A stretch of DNA of 64,000 nt from Apoderus coryli (Eukaryota; Arthropoda; Insecta; Coleoptera; Attelabidae). The position numbers and the translations under genes are program-made. Every line of letters begins with the position of its first letter. The stretch's first letter is position 1. The notes below the pieces were generated by a model. It ran no database searches. It had not been told where the DNA came from and saw nothing but the letters and a program-made list of their open reading frames with translations. This document shows positions 10,626 through 20,855 of the stretch, in pieces. Where the stretch lies: contig OU452207.1 in NCBI GenBank assembly GCA_911728435.2, positions 14,054,182 to 14,118,181 of the forward strand, in the 5' to 3' direction.

Positions 10626-10827
10626 AGTTATATTCACATTATACATTACCTTTTACTATTTTATCTCATAATATTATATTTCAATAAATCAGCATATGAA
10701 ATGTTATAAATACTAGTGTTTAGTTTTAAGAAGCATCTTTATTGTATTCATTCTGTAATAGAGTAAAGTTCCTGTGTAAAATTTGTCTTTTTTTAAAAAC
10801 GTTACTTGCACACCCAAAAATATAACT
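10626..10827 (+). repeat. 3' LTR of element 1
   Basis: 202 bp, no difference from the 5' LTR found by eye. It is followed at once by the CACG target duplication. Confidence 0.95.
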
Positions 10828-10974
10828 CACGTTTTAACAGATTTTACAGTTTTTTTTTACAGAAACTGTTCAATCGTCATTGTCAATACATAATTGGCAT
10901 CTTCTGGTGATGCTATTAATTGCTGCCGGTAGAATGTGATTGTTACGATGCAACTCATCACAAGCTTCTTGAAT

Positions 10975-11022
10975 TTTTAGCTCTCCATATCATATATGTA
11001 TATATGGAGACTATTATATATA
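10975..11022. repeat. Family B terminal hairpin fragment
   Basis: TTAGCTCTCCATATC facing TATATATGGAGACTA repeats the downstream hairpin of family B in reverse orientation. No body of the repeat is attached. Confidence 0.55.
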
Positions 11023-11084
11023 TATATATATATATAGAAAATCCAATGAAGAAAACGAACGTCTGTGAGTTGGAAAAAACATTC

Positions 11085-11154
11085 GCTTCAGGTGGGAATC
11101 GAACCCACTTCTTACGCTTTTCGGGCATTTGCTCTACCATTGAGCTACCGAAGC
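11085..11154 (-). tRNA. tRNA-like sequence, copy 1 (anticodon position reads GAA)
   Basis: A 70-base cloverleaf can be drawn: a 7-bp acceptor stem (GCTTCGG with CTGAAGC, one G-T pair), D stem GCTC/GAGC, a 5-base anticodon stem with an A-A mismatch at 27-43, and a 5-bp T stem GTGGG/CCCAC closing TTCGATT. The anticodon loop is CCGAAAA. Position 33 is C where almost all tRNAs have U, so it is probably a pseudogene or a tRNA-derived repeat. The A and B box motifs look usable by RNA polymerase III. Confidence 0.55.
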
Positions 11155-11553
11155 ATTGGTGACAGTAGTGCATAAACGCGTACTAAACACCAATGTCCCC
11201 TCCAACTCACAAACGCTATGCTGTTTTGTGGTTCTGCTGCTGTCTCGACCTTCAGTTCGAAGCGAATGTTTTTTCCAACTCACAGACGTTCGTTTTCTTC
11301 ATTGGATTTTCTATATAATATATATAGTTATATTCGACTACATAGTTGACTCACTTTCAGTGAATATTTTCCCCAGGTATATTTAAGACGACGTGCAGAA
11401 CATGCAAGAGAAGAAACAATGCGACGTGGTCTGTGTCTTTGATGCCTTCGAACTGAAGGTCGAGACAGCAGCAGAACCACAAAACAGCATAGCGTTTGTG
11501 AGTTGGAGGGGACATTGGTGTTTAGTACGCGTTTATGCACTACTGTCACCAGT

Positions 11554-11623
11554 GCTTCGGTAGCTCAATGGTAGAGCAAATGCCCGGAAAGCGTAAGAAG
11601 TGGGTTCGATTCCCACCTGAAGC
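11554..11623 (+). tRNA. tRNA-like sequence, copy 2 (anticodon position reads GGA)
   Basis: Same 70-base cloverleaf as copy 1 on the opposite strand, differing in the anticodon loop (CCGGAAA instead of CCGAAAA). A GGA anticodon would mean Ser, but serine tRNAs have a long variable arm and this one has four bases. With C33 as well, a functional serine tRNA is unlikely. Confidence 0.5.
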
Positions 11624-11799
11624 GAATGTTTTTTCCAACTCACAGACGTTCGTTTTCTTCATTGGATTTTCTATATAATATATATAGTTATATTCGACTA
11701 CATAGTTGACTCACTTTCAGTGAATATTTTCCCCAGGTATATATATATATTTTAAAATGAATTAGTATATATTTTTAAAAGTAAGAAAAAACAAAACAA

Positions 11800-12161
11800 A
11801 AAGCGTCACTAACAGAAAACAATAAAAACTTACTTTTTCATCCTTCGGTAGACCGATTTCCTTGAGACTTAGCCAATGGACTAGGCTAAACAGGAACGGT
11901 AGTCTTCAGGAATACAAGCTGGAGTTTTCTCCTGAGATCTTCCTGCGTCTGGCGCTCTTTCAAAATCCCAGTGTTCTCTGCCGTAGGGTTTCCTTGTCAC
12001 GTCTAAGCGCACTTTCAAGTACTATCCTTGTTCCGCCTTAGTGTTTTCTGCTGCGTCTACCCGCTCCTTCAAAAACACTTTTTCCGCTGTAATTAACGTC
12101 TGTATTTTTCACTGCGTCAAACGCTCCTTTGAAAAAATACTTGAGTTTACCGCTGCCACCA
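11800..12161 (-). mobile_element. Leader remnant of an LTR retrotransposon
   Basis: Read on the minus strand, a likely LTR end (...CATAACA) is followed by TGGTGGCAGCGG at 12150-12161, a plausible primer-binding site. The leader beyond it (about 11943-12130) holds four degenerate repeats of a motif like CTGCGTCTACCCGCTCCTTC spaced about 52-61 bp. No coding frames follow, so only the LTR edge and leader remain. The assignment rests on layout, not homology. Confidence 0.4.
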
Positions 12162-12162
12162 A

Positions 12163-13057
12163 TGTTATGTTTCTCTGTTGTTAACAGAATTATGTTTTAG
12201 GCATACACTGCCTTGAATCTTGTATGTTTTTTATCAATTATCAATTTTATTAAATGAAAATTCTTATTATTTCAATACTTTAAACTTTAATTTTATTTAT
12301 TTATATTATATAGGTATTACACACATGTCTGACTTCTGTACAATTGAATGAATTTATTTAGAATGTTCTTCTTTGTGCTTATTTCTATGCTTATATAATA
12401 TAATCTTATAGACAGAATTACATAGAAGAAATGTGATTAAAACATAAAACTAATATCTACTTCTCATAGAGCTACTAACTATTAAATTATAAAAGATAAT
12501 ACTTAAGGTCAACAATCATAAAAAGGGATGTTTCACAAGATTATGTATGTGACTTTGGTAGATATGGCTACTGTCTGTTAGAGTAGATAATTGTTGTTTA
12601 TGAATGTGATAGGAAAGTTTAGGATAGCTCAAATAAAATAAGCTTTATAGATATTAGATATTGTCTCCATATGTGATGTTGATAAGGTACAAGACTATTA
12701 AGAAAATAATATACAGGGTGTCGTGTCTTGGGGACCACAACAGTGTTAGAACGAGTTTTCAATAAATTGCCGAGACTCAACATTGTTTTCAACAACCAGT
12801 GTTCCGCGTGTTCCACGGCACACAGGCCGGGTATCCTCTACGGGCCCGGTACTGCATTCTGCATCTTTTGTATATTAAATACCTATAAATTTTAGGATTT
12901 TTTTTACATTTATTTGATAGAAAGTTATCATAATCATCCCTAAATATTATGGTTGGTTTTGTAATCTTCCACTTAACATAACTTAAATAAAATAACTTTA
13001 CCTCCGTTCCAAAGTATTATCTGCAAATATTTGTGTAAACGAAATAAACAACCTACC
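12163..13057. other. Possible LTR plus unassigned sequence
   Basis: If the preceding call is right, an LTR begins here as TGTTATG on the + strand. I could not locate its other end. The rest is AT-rich, with no gene recognised. A TACAGGGTGT motif at about 12712-12721 resembles a Tc1/mariner end. Confidence 0.3.
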
Positions 13058-13065
13058 CTAAGTAG

Positions 13066-13536
13066 CAGTGGCGCAACGGTAAAAAATGCAAAGGGCCAGG
13101 AAAAGCTTTTGGGCAAGAATAGTAAAAATTAGTGAATGTCTTTTCGTCATTCTTCAGGGATAAAATTTTTAGCCCACAAAGATCTCTCGGCGGTTTGCTT
13201 TTCTTATAAAGTTTGTCCCAAAATATAATACATCATCGAATTGCATAGCTGTAGCTGAGTTTCGTTGACCAACCGTAAAATTTCCTTTTTCAAGGAGTGG
13301 ATTGGACTTTAATCGTTGTGGATCCATTTATTTCGCATCCACTTGTGGATTTTCTAAATCCCAAATGCGGGAATTTTGTCGATTAACGCAGCCATCGCTG
13401 AAGATGGAAATCTTCTGTGAAAATAAGTTGTAAAAACATTTTTGAAATGTTACATTCTTGACCTCGAACGAACTACGTCTTTCAATTTTTATGCGTGCTT
13501 TCTGCAAGAGTTCGCGTTGGTATATCTACGCCACTG
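13066..13536. mobile_element. hAT-type MITE (471 bp)
   Basis: Ends CAGTGGCG and CGCCACTG form terminal inverted repeats. Flanks (C/T)TAAGTAG at 13058-13065 and 13537-13544 are an 8-bp target duplication with one mismatch, as expected for hAT elements. There is no coding capacity. Confidence 0.7.
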
Positions 13537-13544
13537 TTAAGTAG

Positions 13545-14484
13545 TGAAAAGGCAGGTAAATCCATCAGGCATATCATTCAGTATGTGGTGAAACGACAAG
13601 ACATTGGGCGCCTTCAAACTAATTTGTTTTGTTTGCCATATCTATCACTACGTCCCATCTGATCATCTCATATATTTACTTTTAAACTTTTACTACATTC
13701 TTATTATTGTTATATACTTACCTGAATAGAAAATAATGTAGGGGTTTACAGACGACAAATATAATAATTATTGGTAGACATATTTAACTGTTTAAAGGAA
13801 GTTTTGTGAAAAACTGGCCGAATTTCGTAATTAACTGTTACATTACATTCTTAAATAAATAATGTTGTTATTTTTCATTATTAGGTAAATGGCAAAAATC
13901 GCATGAAAGTCACATACTCGTATTTATTGTCTTTGATTCATTGGTTACAAACTTTTGGCAATTTACGAAAAATGTAGTTGATTAAGAATAAAAAATACAA
14001 CTCAAAAGTAGCTACACGGAAAAAAATTATTGTTCTAGTATAGAGCCTTAGAATTCGCCATGTTTTGCATATAATACTAGTGGTAACTTTTGAACCACTC
14101 TGTATAATTTTCTAAAACTTTGGTATGATTAATGTCAAGTCTAAACCAATGAAATTGTGGAATAATAAATATGGCTTTCCATTTAAAAAAAGGTAAGTTT
14201 GGTTCACCCTGATGAGATGAGCCACCCTGTACAAATATCAATAATTTTAAAATACGTACTTTATGAGTGCCTACATACTGGTTGCTTAGTTTTGCGGGAA
14301 ATTTTTGGTCTTTGAGGTAATATCGAATTTCGACGCACTAATAACTCACCCTGTATATTTTAACATTGTACCATATTGTTTATATAGATAACTGTGTTTC
14401 TTGGGTTTATATATGTATATAGTTAAGTGTCTGTTATGTAATATGTGACAATGAATAAAACTTTGTTGAATTTGAATTTGTTGA
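13545..14484. other. Unassigned sequence
   Basis: No gene is supported. Several CACCCTGTA-type motifs (around 14207, 14225 and 14349) look like worn Tc1/mariner ends, without a pair that I could define. Confidence 0.4.
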
Positions 14485-14703
14485 ATTTGCTTCGAATTCG
14501 GAAGGTTACGGATTCGAGGCCTAGCTCTGGCAATACTTTTTTTTAATATTTGAATAAAGTAGTTAGTTTGTTAAGTTATTTTATTGAAAATAATACAATT
14601 ATAATAATAGTTAATATTAAAACTCTATTACGTAGGTCATATATTTTTGATTATATTATAACTTGACGGGAAAGTTTTGGGCTGACACAACCGATTTTTT
14701 TTT
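14485..14703 (+). repeat. tRNA-derived SINE-like repeat, copy 1
   Basis: Starts in a tRNA-like head (GCTTCGAATTCGGAAGG, then a B-box-like GGATTCGAGGC), followed by GGCAATAC, an oligo-T run and a body ending near GACACAACCGATTTTTT. The same order occurs at 15843-16097 and, split, at 23605-24241. The 5' half of the head is missing. Confidence 0.65.
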
Positions 14704-15464
14704 GTCTATTATGTTTAAATGCAACTTGAGAACATCAAAAAATGAAGTTTTTAATTCAATTAATCAAATAGATTCTATTATATTTTCTCCAAACTTGACA
14801 ACTTCAAAATTAACAATAACACCACAATATAAGATGTGTAAAAAACAATAATAATAATTTTTTTTATTCTTTTCTTTTCTTGGGATTTAAGGTTCTTATA
14901 AGTGAATCATTCAAACAAAATACCCACTAAAAGTGGTATACAACAAAAAATTCCACAGAATCACGCGATGTTGGTAAGAAAGGAGATGCACATGAAATAA
15001 ACATATTTCAAAAAGAAAAAAAAATTCACTTATAAGAACCTTAAATCCCAAGAAAAGAATAAAAAAACTGTAACAAGGTTCAAGAAAAATACATTACTAA
15101 AATAATAATAATATTTTCAAAATAGGTATGCGAAGTGTAGGTACTTCTAACAGTTGGTGTTGTTATGAAGGCCCTTATTAAGCGTAAAATTCCAAGAAGG
15201 ATAGAATAGAAATTTGTGAAAATTGCCTTTACTTCCCAATGTGTGTGCATAACCATCGAGACACCAAGAATGTATTTATTTTATTTGTTTCTCGCTCTCT
15301 CTCTCTGTCTCTCTCACGCTGGGCCTACCTTTTTGTTACGTTTGGATGGATTGAGATGCACCGTGTAACTACACATTTATGTAATCAGGAATTCTGACTT
15401 TTCTTTAACCGAATTATGACTATCCTGACATTTTTTTGCAGAATTTTTTATCATTCTGACTTTT
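14704..15464 (+). repeat. Family A repeat, copy 1 (+)
   Basis: Begins GTTTAAATGCAACTTGAG and runs through a (CT)n stretch to GAATTCTGAC units. The same order is seen in + orientation at 37130-37870 and in reverse at 16280-16590 and 21650-22200. A fold-back insert interrupts it at about 14858-15100. There is no coding capacity. Confidence 0.65.
14858..15070. mobile_element. Small fold-back (MITE-like) insert
   Basis: About 47-bp inverted ends built on TTCTTTTCTTGGGATTTAAG and its complement, with ~115 bp between them. Family A copies elsewhere lack this block at the AATAATAATAAT position, so it is an insertion. The duplicated triplets at both sides make the exact edge uncertain. Confidence 0.6.
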
Positions 15465-15680
15465 TTACTTTCCCGCATTGGGAAAGTATTGTAAACGCGC
15501 TAAAAAAAATTGAGATAAAGATGGATATAACCATTTTGAAGTTCCCTGAGACGATTAAGACCATTTCCAGATGTCTGTCTGTCTGTGTGTCTGTATGTAT
15601 AGCGCCCAAACGCTTTAACCAATTGAGGTACATTTTGGTATATGAGTTTGGAGCAGTCTTCCGATGAACCCATTAGTGTT
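15465..15680 (+). repeat. Interspersed repeat with ACTTTCCC...GGGAAAGT hairpin
   Basis: Shares its order with 37867-38085: ACTTTCCCGC, GGGAAAGTATTG, GAAGTTCCCTGAGACGATTA, a (GTCT)n microsatellite, then AACGCTTTAACCAATTGAGG. Noncoding. It lies within the family A surroundings in both places, so it may be part of family A. Confidence 0.55.
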
Positions 15681-15842
15681 TGGTTGAAATCGCTTAAGCC
15701 ATGTGATAGGGGTGGACACAACAGCTAAATTTTCAAATAGTTGTAGGGGTTGAATGATACATCATTTCAAAGCATTTTTTATCTGCTTTCCAGCGATAGG
15801 TCACCTTTGATTATAATTAAAATACAATATCCATGTTTCTGT

Positions 15843-16097
15843 TGCATCATTGGTAGGGCGTTTGCTTCGCATGCGGAAGGTTACGGGTTCGAATCCCAGG
15901 TGTGGCAATACTTTTTTCTTCTGATTTTTCAATAATGTAGTTAGTTTGATACGTTAGTTTATTGGTAATAATGAAAATAATACAATTATAATAATAATTA
16001 TTATTAAAATTCTGTTTCATTACATATATATGTCATATATTTTTGATTATATTATAACTTGTCGGAAAAGTTTTGGGGTGACACAATCTATTTTTTT
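15843..16097 (+). repeat. tRNA-derived SINE-like repeat, copy 2 (most complete)
   Basis: The head at 15843-15908 resembles a tRNA: GGTAGGGCG (A-box-like), an anticodon-arm-like GCTTCGCATGC, and GGTTCGAATCC (B box). It is followed by GGCAATACTTTTTT and a body ending in oligo-T near 16097. The SINE interpretation rests on head plus body recurring three times in this window. Confidence 0.7.
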
Positions 16098-16590
16098 AAA
16101 GAATTCTGCAAAATAATGTCAGGATAGTCATTATTCTGTAAAAGAAAAGTCAGAATTGAAAAAACCCGAGTTTTTTTACTAAAATCTGTAAAAAAAAGTC
16201 AGAATCATAAAAAATTCCGAGTTTTTTTACGGAATTCTGCAAGAAATGTCAAAACCATAAAAAAATTCCGAGGTTTTTACAGAATTGTGAAAAAAAGTCA
16301 GAATTCCTAATTACACAAATGTGTAGTTACACGGTGCACCTCAATGCATCCAAACGTAACAAAAAGGTAGGCCCATAAACCATAAATAAAATAAATACGT
16401 TCTTTTTGTCTCGATGGTTATGAACACACATTGGGAAGTTTGAAGTAAAGGCAAGTTTCAAAAATTTTTATTCTATCCTTCTTGGAATTTTACGCTTAAT
16501 AATGTAACTTAAACCTTCATAAAAACACTAACTGTTAGAAATAGGTACACTTCGCATATTTTGAAAATATTATTATTGTTTTCGCAGGTA
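16090..16590 (-). repeat. Family A repeat, reverse arm, with GAATTC tandem units
   Basis: The reverse complement of the 15100-15420 sequence. It starts with about four ~45-50-bp degenerate units that contain GAATTCTG and GTCAGAAT and face each other. With 14704-15464 it makes an inverted pair, as if family A had long terminal inverted repeats. Confidence 0.55.
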
Positions 16591-17040
16591 TATACAGGGT
16601 GATTCATTATGGTTGCAACAAACGAAAACTGGAGATTGCTGCAAGTGATTGAAGCATTTTTTGCCATTGAACCCATGACCGCAAATGCTTCGTTATCGAG
16701 ATACGGGGTGTCCAAATTTAGTAGTCAAATCAACTTTCTTGTTCATGTCTCAAAAACTAACTAACCGATTTCGACAAAATTTTACATGCATTTGGGGACC
16801 TAAAATAATCTGCATTATTTTGGGTTTCATTAACTGTGCATTGGCGTAGATATAGGGGGCATTTGGGTAAATTTTACACATAAATTAATTACAGACAGCT
16901 TTGACAAGCTTCATTATTTTAAATTATTACTTTTTTTAAAACAGCAACTTATAAGCTACAAAAAAGTAAATTACGTCGATGTTGTGATTTCTACCATTTT
17001 TATGGAAAGCGATAAATTGCAAGACTATTAAATCGAGAAA

Positions 17041-17589
17041 TGCTCTATCATCATCAAGATGTCCAGGCCCTACATCCTGGAGACCGTGAAAGTCGTCTAC
17101 TATTTTGTAATTGGGTTCTTGGTAAGCATCAAGAAGATGAAAGATTTTTAGAGAAAGTGCTCTGGTCAGATGAAGCAACTTTTACTAGAGATGGCATAAA
17201 TACAAACCATAATGAACATATATAGTCTTTAAACAACCCGCGTGCTATTAGGCCGCGAAATTTTCAAGAACGTTTTAGTATCAATGTTTGGGGTGGCATG
17301 TTTAACAATAAATTATTGCCGTTGTTCGTAATTAATGGGCATTTAAACTCAAATCAATACAGCCTTTTCCTACACAACCGCCTGCCCGAATTTATTGAGG
17401 AGGTATCTCTGAATATTGTTCAAAATATGTGGTTCAAAACATGACGGAGCCCCTGCGCACCGTGGTAGACAAGTAACTAAAGTTTTAAATCAACAATTTG
17501 GAAACAATTTGATTGATTTGGGAGGTTCCATTGAGTGGCCTCCAAGATCACCGGATCTGAATCCGCTCGACTTCTTTTTATGGGGATAC
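17041..17589 (+). pseudogene. DD41D mariner transposase, catalytic part (broken)
   Basis: Codes for the middle and C-terminal catalytic core of an IS630-Tc1-mariner transposase. Visible motifs are LWSDEATF (first Asp), INVWGGMF, HDGAPAHRG (second Asp) and PRSPDLNPLDFFLWGY (third Asp). By my count 41 residues separate the last two catalytic Asp, the DD41D spacing known for rosa-type elements. A stop follows NEHI (about 17223), and a frame change is needed near 17430. The N-terminal DNA-binding half is absent. The copia insertion follows the codon for the Y of LWGY. Confidence 0.75.
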
Positions 17590-17741
17590 TGTTAGAATTA
17601 ACAACGTAATATCTCCTCTCTACTGTATAAGCACATCCCTATTATATTATTGTCTATGGCCAACTGCATAACAGTGAACTGTCATATAATGTATGTAAGG
17701 TTATGTAATAAAGAACCATGCTATTTATTTTAATTATTCTT
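17590..17741 (+). repeat. 5' LTR of copia A, truncated
   Basis: Matches 20130-20281 by eye, then stops abruptly at the deletion junction. Confidence 0.85.
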
Positions 17742-20056
17742 ATGAGGCATTAGTTACAAATCAAACAGGTTTCAAAATAAAAGCTATTCAATGCGATAAT
17801 GGTGGAGAATATAATTCTAAAGAATTTTCTAGTTTTTGTAAAGTCAAGGGCATATATGTTCGTTGTACAGTAGCGTACAATCCTGAAATGAACGGAAAAG
17901 CTGAACGGCTCAACAGAACACTAGTGGAAAAAGGAAGGGCAATGATTCTACAATCGAAATTACCCAAAACGCTGTGGGGAGAATCAATTCTTTGTGCTGC
18001 TTATCTCCTAAACCGAAGTCCTACACTTTCATTGAAAAATAAGACTCCTGCTGAAATATTCTATAAACAGAAACCGAATATATCTGATCTTAGATTATTT
18101 GGAAGTTTGGCATACAATCACATACCATAAGAGAAACTTCATAGTAAGTTTGATTCAAAATGTGATATTGCTATAATGGTCGGTTACGCTGAAAATGGAT
18201 ATAGGCTATGGAATCCATTAAAAGAAAGAATATTCGTTGGAAGAAATGTAATATTTGACGAAAATAAGAATATTGAACGTTTAAAAATAAGTGTCACAGA
18301 AATAGAGCTCAATGTGGATGAGAGTAAACAGGAAAGAAAAATAGAAAACAAACAAGAAGAAAATGAAACTGAAACTAATGAAGAAGATTATGAAGAAGTA
18401 TACTCAGAAGAAGAACATAAGTCAAGAAAAAGCCTTAGAGAAAAGAAAAGACCAACACATTTAAATGATTATTTAACGGAAAATGAAATAGAGCATATGG
18501 CTTTAAATGCAGAAGCATTTGTTCAACAAATACCAACATCTCTAGAACAAGCAAAAAGTTGTTCAGATTATAATATGTGGCAAAAAGCTGTTGAAGAAGA
18601 AATGAATTCTCTAATCAAAAACGAAACATGGACGTTAGTCGAAAAACCAGAAAATGCAAAGCTAATAGATTGTAAGTGGGTATTTCGTAAAAAGAAAACC
18701 GAAATTGGAAATACAATAAAATATAAAGCAAGACTAGTTGCAAAAGGATTTATGCAAAGAGAGGGTTTTGACTATAATGAAACATACGCGCCAGTTGCAA
18801 GGCTGACAACAGTCAGAACACTACTAGCAGTTACCAATTTTCAAAATCTGAATGTTTAACAGATGGATGTAAAATCAGCATTTTTGCATGGAAAGTTAAG
18901 TGAAGATATATACATGCGAATACCAGAAGGTTTTAATGATAATGGCAAAGTTTGTAAACTAAATAAAGCTTTGTATGGACTAAAACAGGCACCATATTGC
19001 TGGAATATGTGTTTTGATGAATTTGCTAAAAATGAGAATTTGTTAAAGTCTAAAAACGATCCATGTTTATATGTAAAAAGAAAAGGTAATGACGTTATTT
19101 ATCTGCTTTTATATGTTGATGATATTTTAATATCAAGCAATAACATAAATGAAATTGACAAATTAAAAGAAAAATTGAAACAAAACTTTGACATGCAAGA
19201 TTTGGGGAATTTAAGAACATTTCTTGGAATAAATAATCGAAAAAGTGAAGAAGGTCTCTATTTAAGCCAGAAAAATTATATATCAGATCTTTTAAAACGC
19301 TTCGAAATGAGTGAATGCAAAGCTGTAAAGACTCCTATGGAATCAGGCTCAATTTTACTAAAAGAAGAGGAAAATAGTTTAGATACAGAAAACAAACCTA
19401 TCCGTGAATTAATAGGTTGTCTTATGTACCTAATGTTGGCAACAAGGCCTGATATAAGTACGTCTGTAAACATCTGTAGTAGATTTCAAAGTAATCCTTC
19501 ACAACAACTATGGAAAAGTTTGAAAAGAATTCTGCGTTATTTAAAAGGTACGAGTGATACAGAGTTGTTCTTTACAAAATCAAATTCTGTTCAACTTGTT
19601 GGTTATGTTGACGCAGAGTGGGCAGGTGATGAACATGATCGAAAATCCACCACTGGATATATGTTTCAAGTATTTGGAAGTACTGTTTGTTGGAATACCA
19701 GAAAACAGACTACCGTAGCAACATCGTCTATAGAAGCCGAATACATTGCATTGGCAGATGCTGCAAAAGAAGGAATTTGGCTGTCTAACTTATTGTCTGA
19801 CCTTGGCATTCCAAAGACAAATTTTACAATATTTGAAGATAATCAATCTTGTATTATGATTACTAGAAAGTGGGATCATAAACGATTAAAACATGTTGAT
19901 GTTAAGTACAACTTTATTAAAGAACTTGTAGGCACTAATGTTATTACTGTTCAGTATATAAATACAAGTGAGCAAACAGCTGACATTTTAACTAAAAGTT
20001 TAAATGCCGATATGTTTATTAAACACAGAACTAATCTAGGATTGACTGGTGTTTGA
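17742..20056 (+). pseudogene. pol: copia A pol remnant (integrase, RT, RNase H)
   Basis: One reading frame with two in-frame stops (18128-18130 after YNHIP, and 18857-18859 where the family usually has His or Gln before MDVKSAFLHG). Domains in order: the integrase core from CDNGGEY and MNGKAERLNRT; an acidic linker; reverse transcriptase with [27 protein letters not shown] and catalytic YVDD; RNase H with GYVDAEWAGD, TSSIEAEYIAL and the C-terminal HVDVKYNFI block. Two point stops in an otherwise clean frame suggest that decay is modest. Being Gag-less, it cannot be autonomous. Confidence 0.9.
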
Positions 20057-20129
20057 TAGCAGTTTTTTTTTTTTAAATAAAATCCTTATTCATTTTTGGT
20101 TAGGAGGAGATCATTCCATTGAGGAAGGG

Positions 20130-20377
20130 TGTTAGAATTAACAACGTAATATCTCCTCTCTACTGTATAAGCACATCCCTATTATATTATTGTCTATGGC
20201 CAACTGCATAACAGTGAACTGTCATATAATGTATGTAAGGTTATGTAATAAAGAACCATGCTATTTATTTTAATTATTCTTGTTCCTATTTAAGTTTGTA
20301 TGTCACCTTGTTATAATTAAAGTTTTCTTTACTAATAATTAACAAGTTTTTCATTACGATTCCGCGCACTCACATCA
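20130..20377 (+). repeat. 3' LTR of copia A
   Basis: Begins TGTTAGAATT and ends CATCA before GATAG. The purine-rich GAGGAAGGG just upstream is the likely polypurine tract. Confidence 0.8.
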
Positions 20378-20855
20378 GATAGATGAAACAATTGGTGTAC
20401 AGTGTACCAATTATAAATGAAAACCAACTACTGAAGATAGTTCATATAAGCTGCTAGGAAAATAAGAAACAATCATAACACAACATACTTTTGTAGTTTA
20501 TTAGATTTATTTGATTAATTGAAACTATGTAATTTTTGTCTTGTAATTGGGCTCAGGCCTGTTAGGCAATAAATGATTATTTATTTATTTATAATATCCT
20601 TATTAGAGCTACAAATTCATTAGTTGAAAGATGTAAAATGTACATTACTGTCAATGGAGGGCAGTTTGAACAGTTGTTATTAATTTTTTTATTTTAATAT
20701 CGAGTTTTTTTTTATTGTTAAATTTTTAATTGTACTGATAGGCCTTAAAATTTGTTGTTAAGTAATTTGTTACTAATAAATCGTTTTCCACGGCAACTTT
20801 GATTTTTCATTTTGATTTCTGGTAAACGTTATTTTGATTTCAATCTACCATTAAC
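20378..20855 (+). pseudogene. DD41D mariner transposase, C-terminal part, with LINE tail insert
   Basis: After the copia element the frame resumes as MKQLVYSVPIINENQ (to about 20437). It is interrupted by a segment ending GGCAATAAATGATTATTTAT (about 20440-20590), which looks like a LINE 3' end with a TTTA microsatellite tail. The frame then continues with NILIRATNSLVERCKMYI to about 20680, followed by noncoding sequence up to the right TIR. Confidence 0.65.

Larger units (their letters stand above)
2978..10827 (+). mobile_element. Errantivirus-like (gypsy group) LTR retrotransposon 1, complete
   Basis: A 7,850-bp element with two 202-bp LTRs that look identical by eye and begin AGTTAT and end ATAACT. 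It is flanked by the 4-bp duplication CACG (2974-2977 and 10828-10831). In order it carries a tRNA-type primer site, gag, pol (protease, reverse transcriptase, RNase H, integrase), an env-like ORF and a polypurine tract. All three long frames are open. This is the architecture of the insect errantiviruses (Metaviridae). Identical LTRs, intact ORFs and a perfect target duplication indicate a very recent insertion. Whether it is active cannot be told from one copy. Confidence 0.95.
11037..11743. repeat. Inverted/direct repeat cassette carrying two tRNA-like sequences
   Basis: The left arm (11037-11261) is the reverse complement of the right arm (11447-11673), about 225 bp each, separated by 185 bp. 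The spacer contains a direct copy (11259-11383) of the sequence that follows the right tRNA-like block (11619-11743); the offset is exactly 360 bp. Each arm includes one tRNA-like sequence. The layout could come from a fold-back transposon or an unequal joining of two copies. Frames here such as one with SSMVEQ are translations of the tRNA-like sequence, not genes. Confidence 0.8.
17590..20377 (+). mobile_element. copia retrotransposon A, internally deleted
   Basis: The right LTR is 248 bp (20130-20377). The left LTR keeps only its first 152 bp (17590-17741) and is joined directly to the middle of integrase, so the rest of the LTR, the primer site, gag, protease and the N-terminal integrase are gone. 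The flanks GATAC (17585-17589) and GATAG (20378-20382) are a 5-bp target duplication with one mismatch. It sits inside the mariner transposase, whose frame resumes immediately afterwards with MKQLVYSV. Confidence 0.85.

Noticed and set aside
10920..11173. Short frames on both strands over the tRNA-like cassette
   Set aside because: They are translations of the tRNA-like sequence and its flanks (for example SSMVEQ and VRFPPEA strings), with no coding character of their own.
11554..11623. Functional serine tRNA
   Set aside because: It has no long variable arm, C at position 33 and a mismatch in the anticodon stem. Kept only as tRNA-like.
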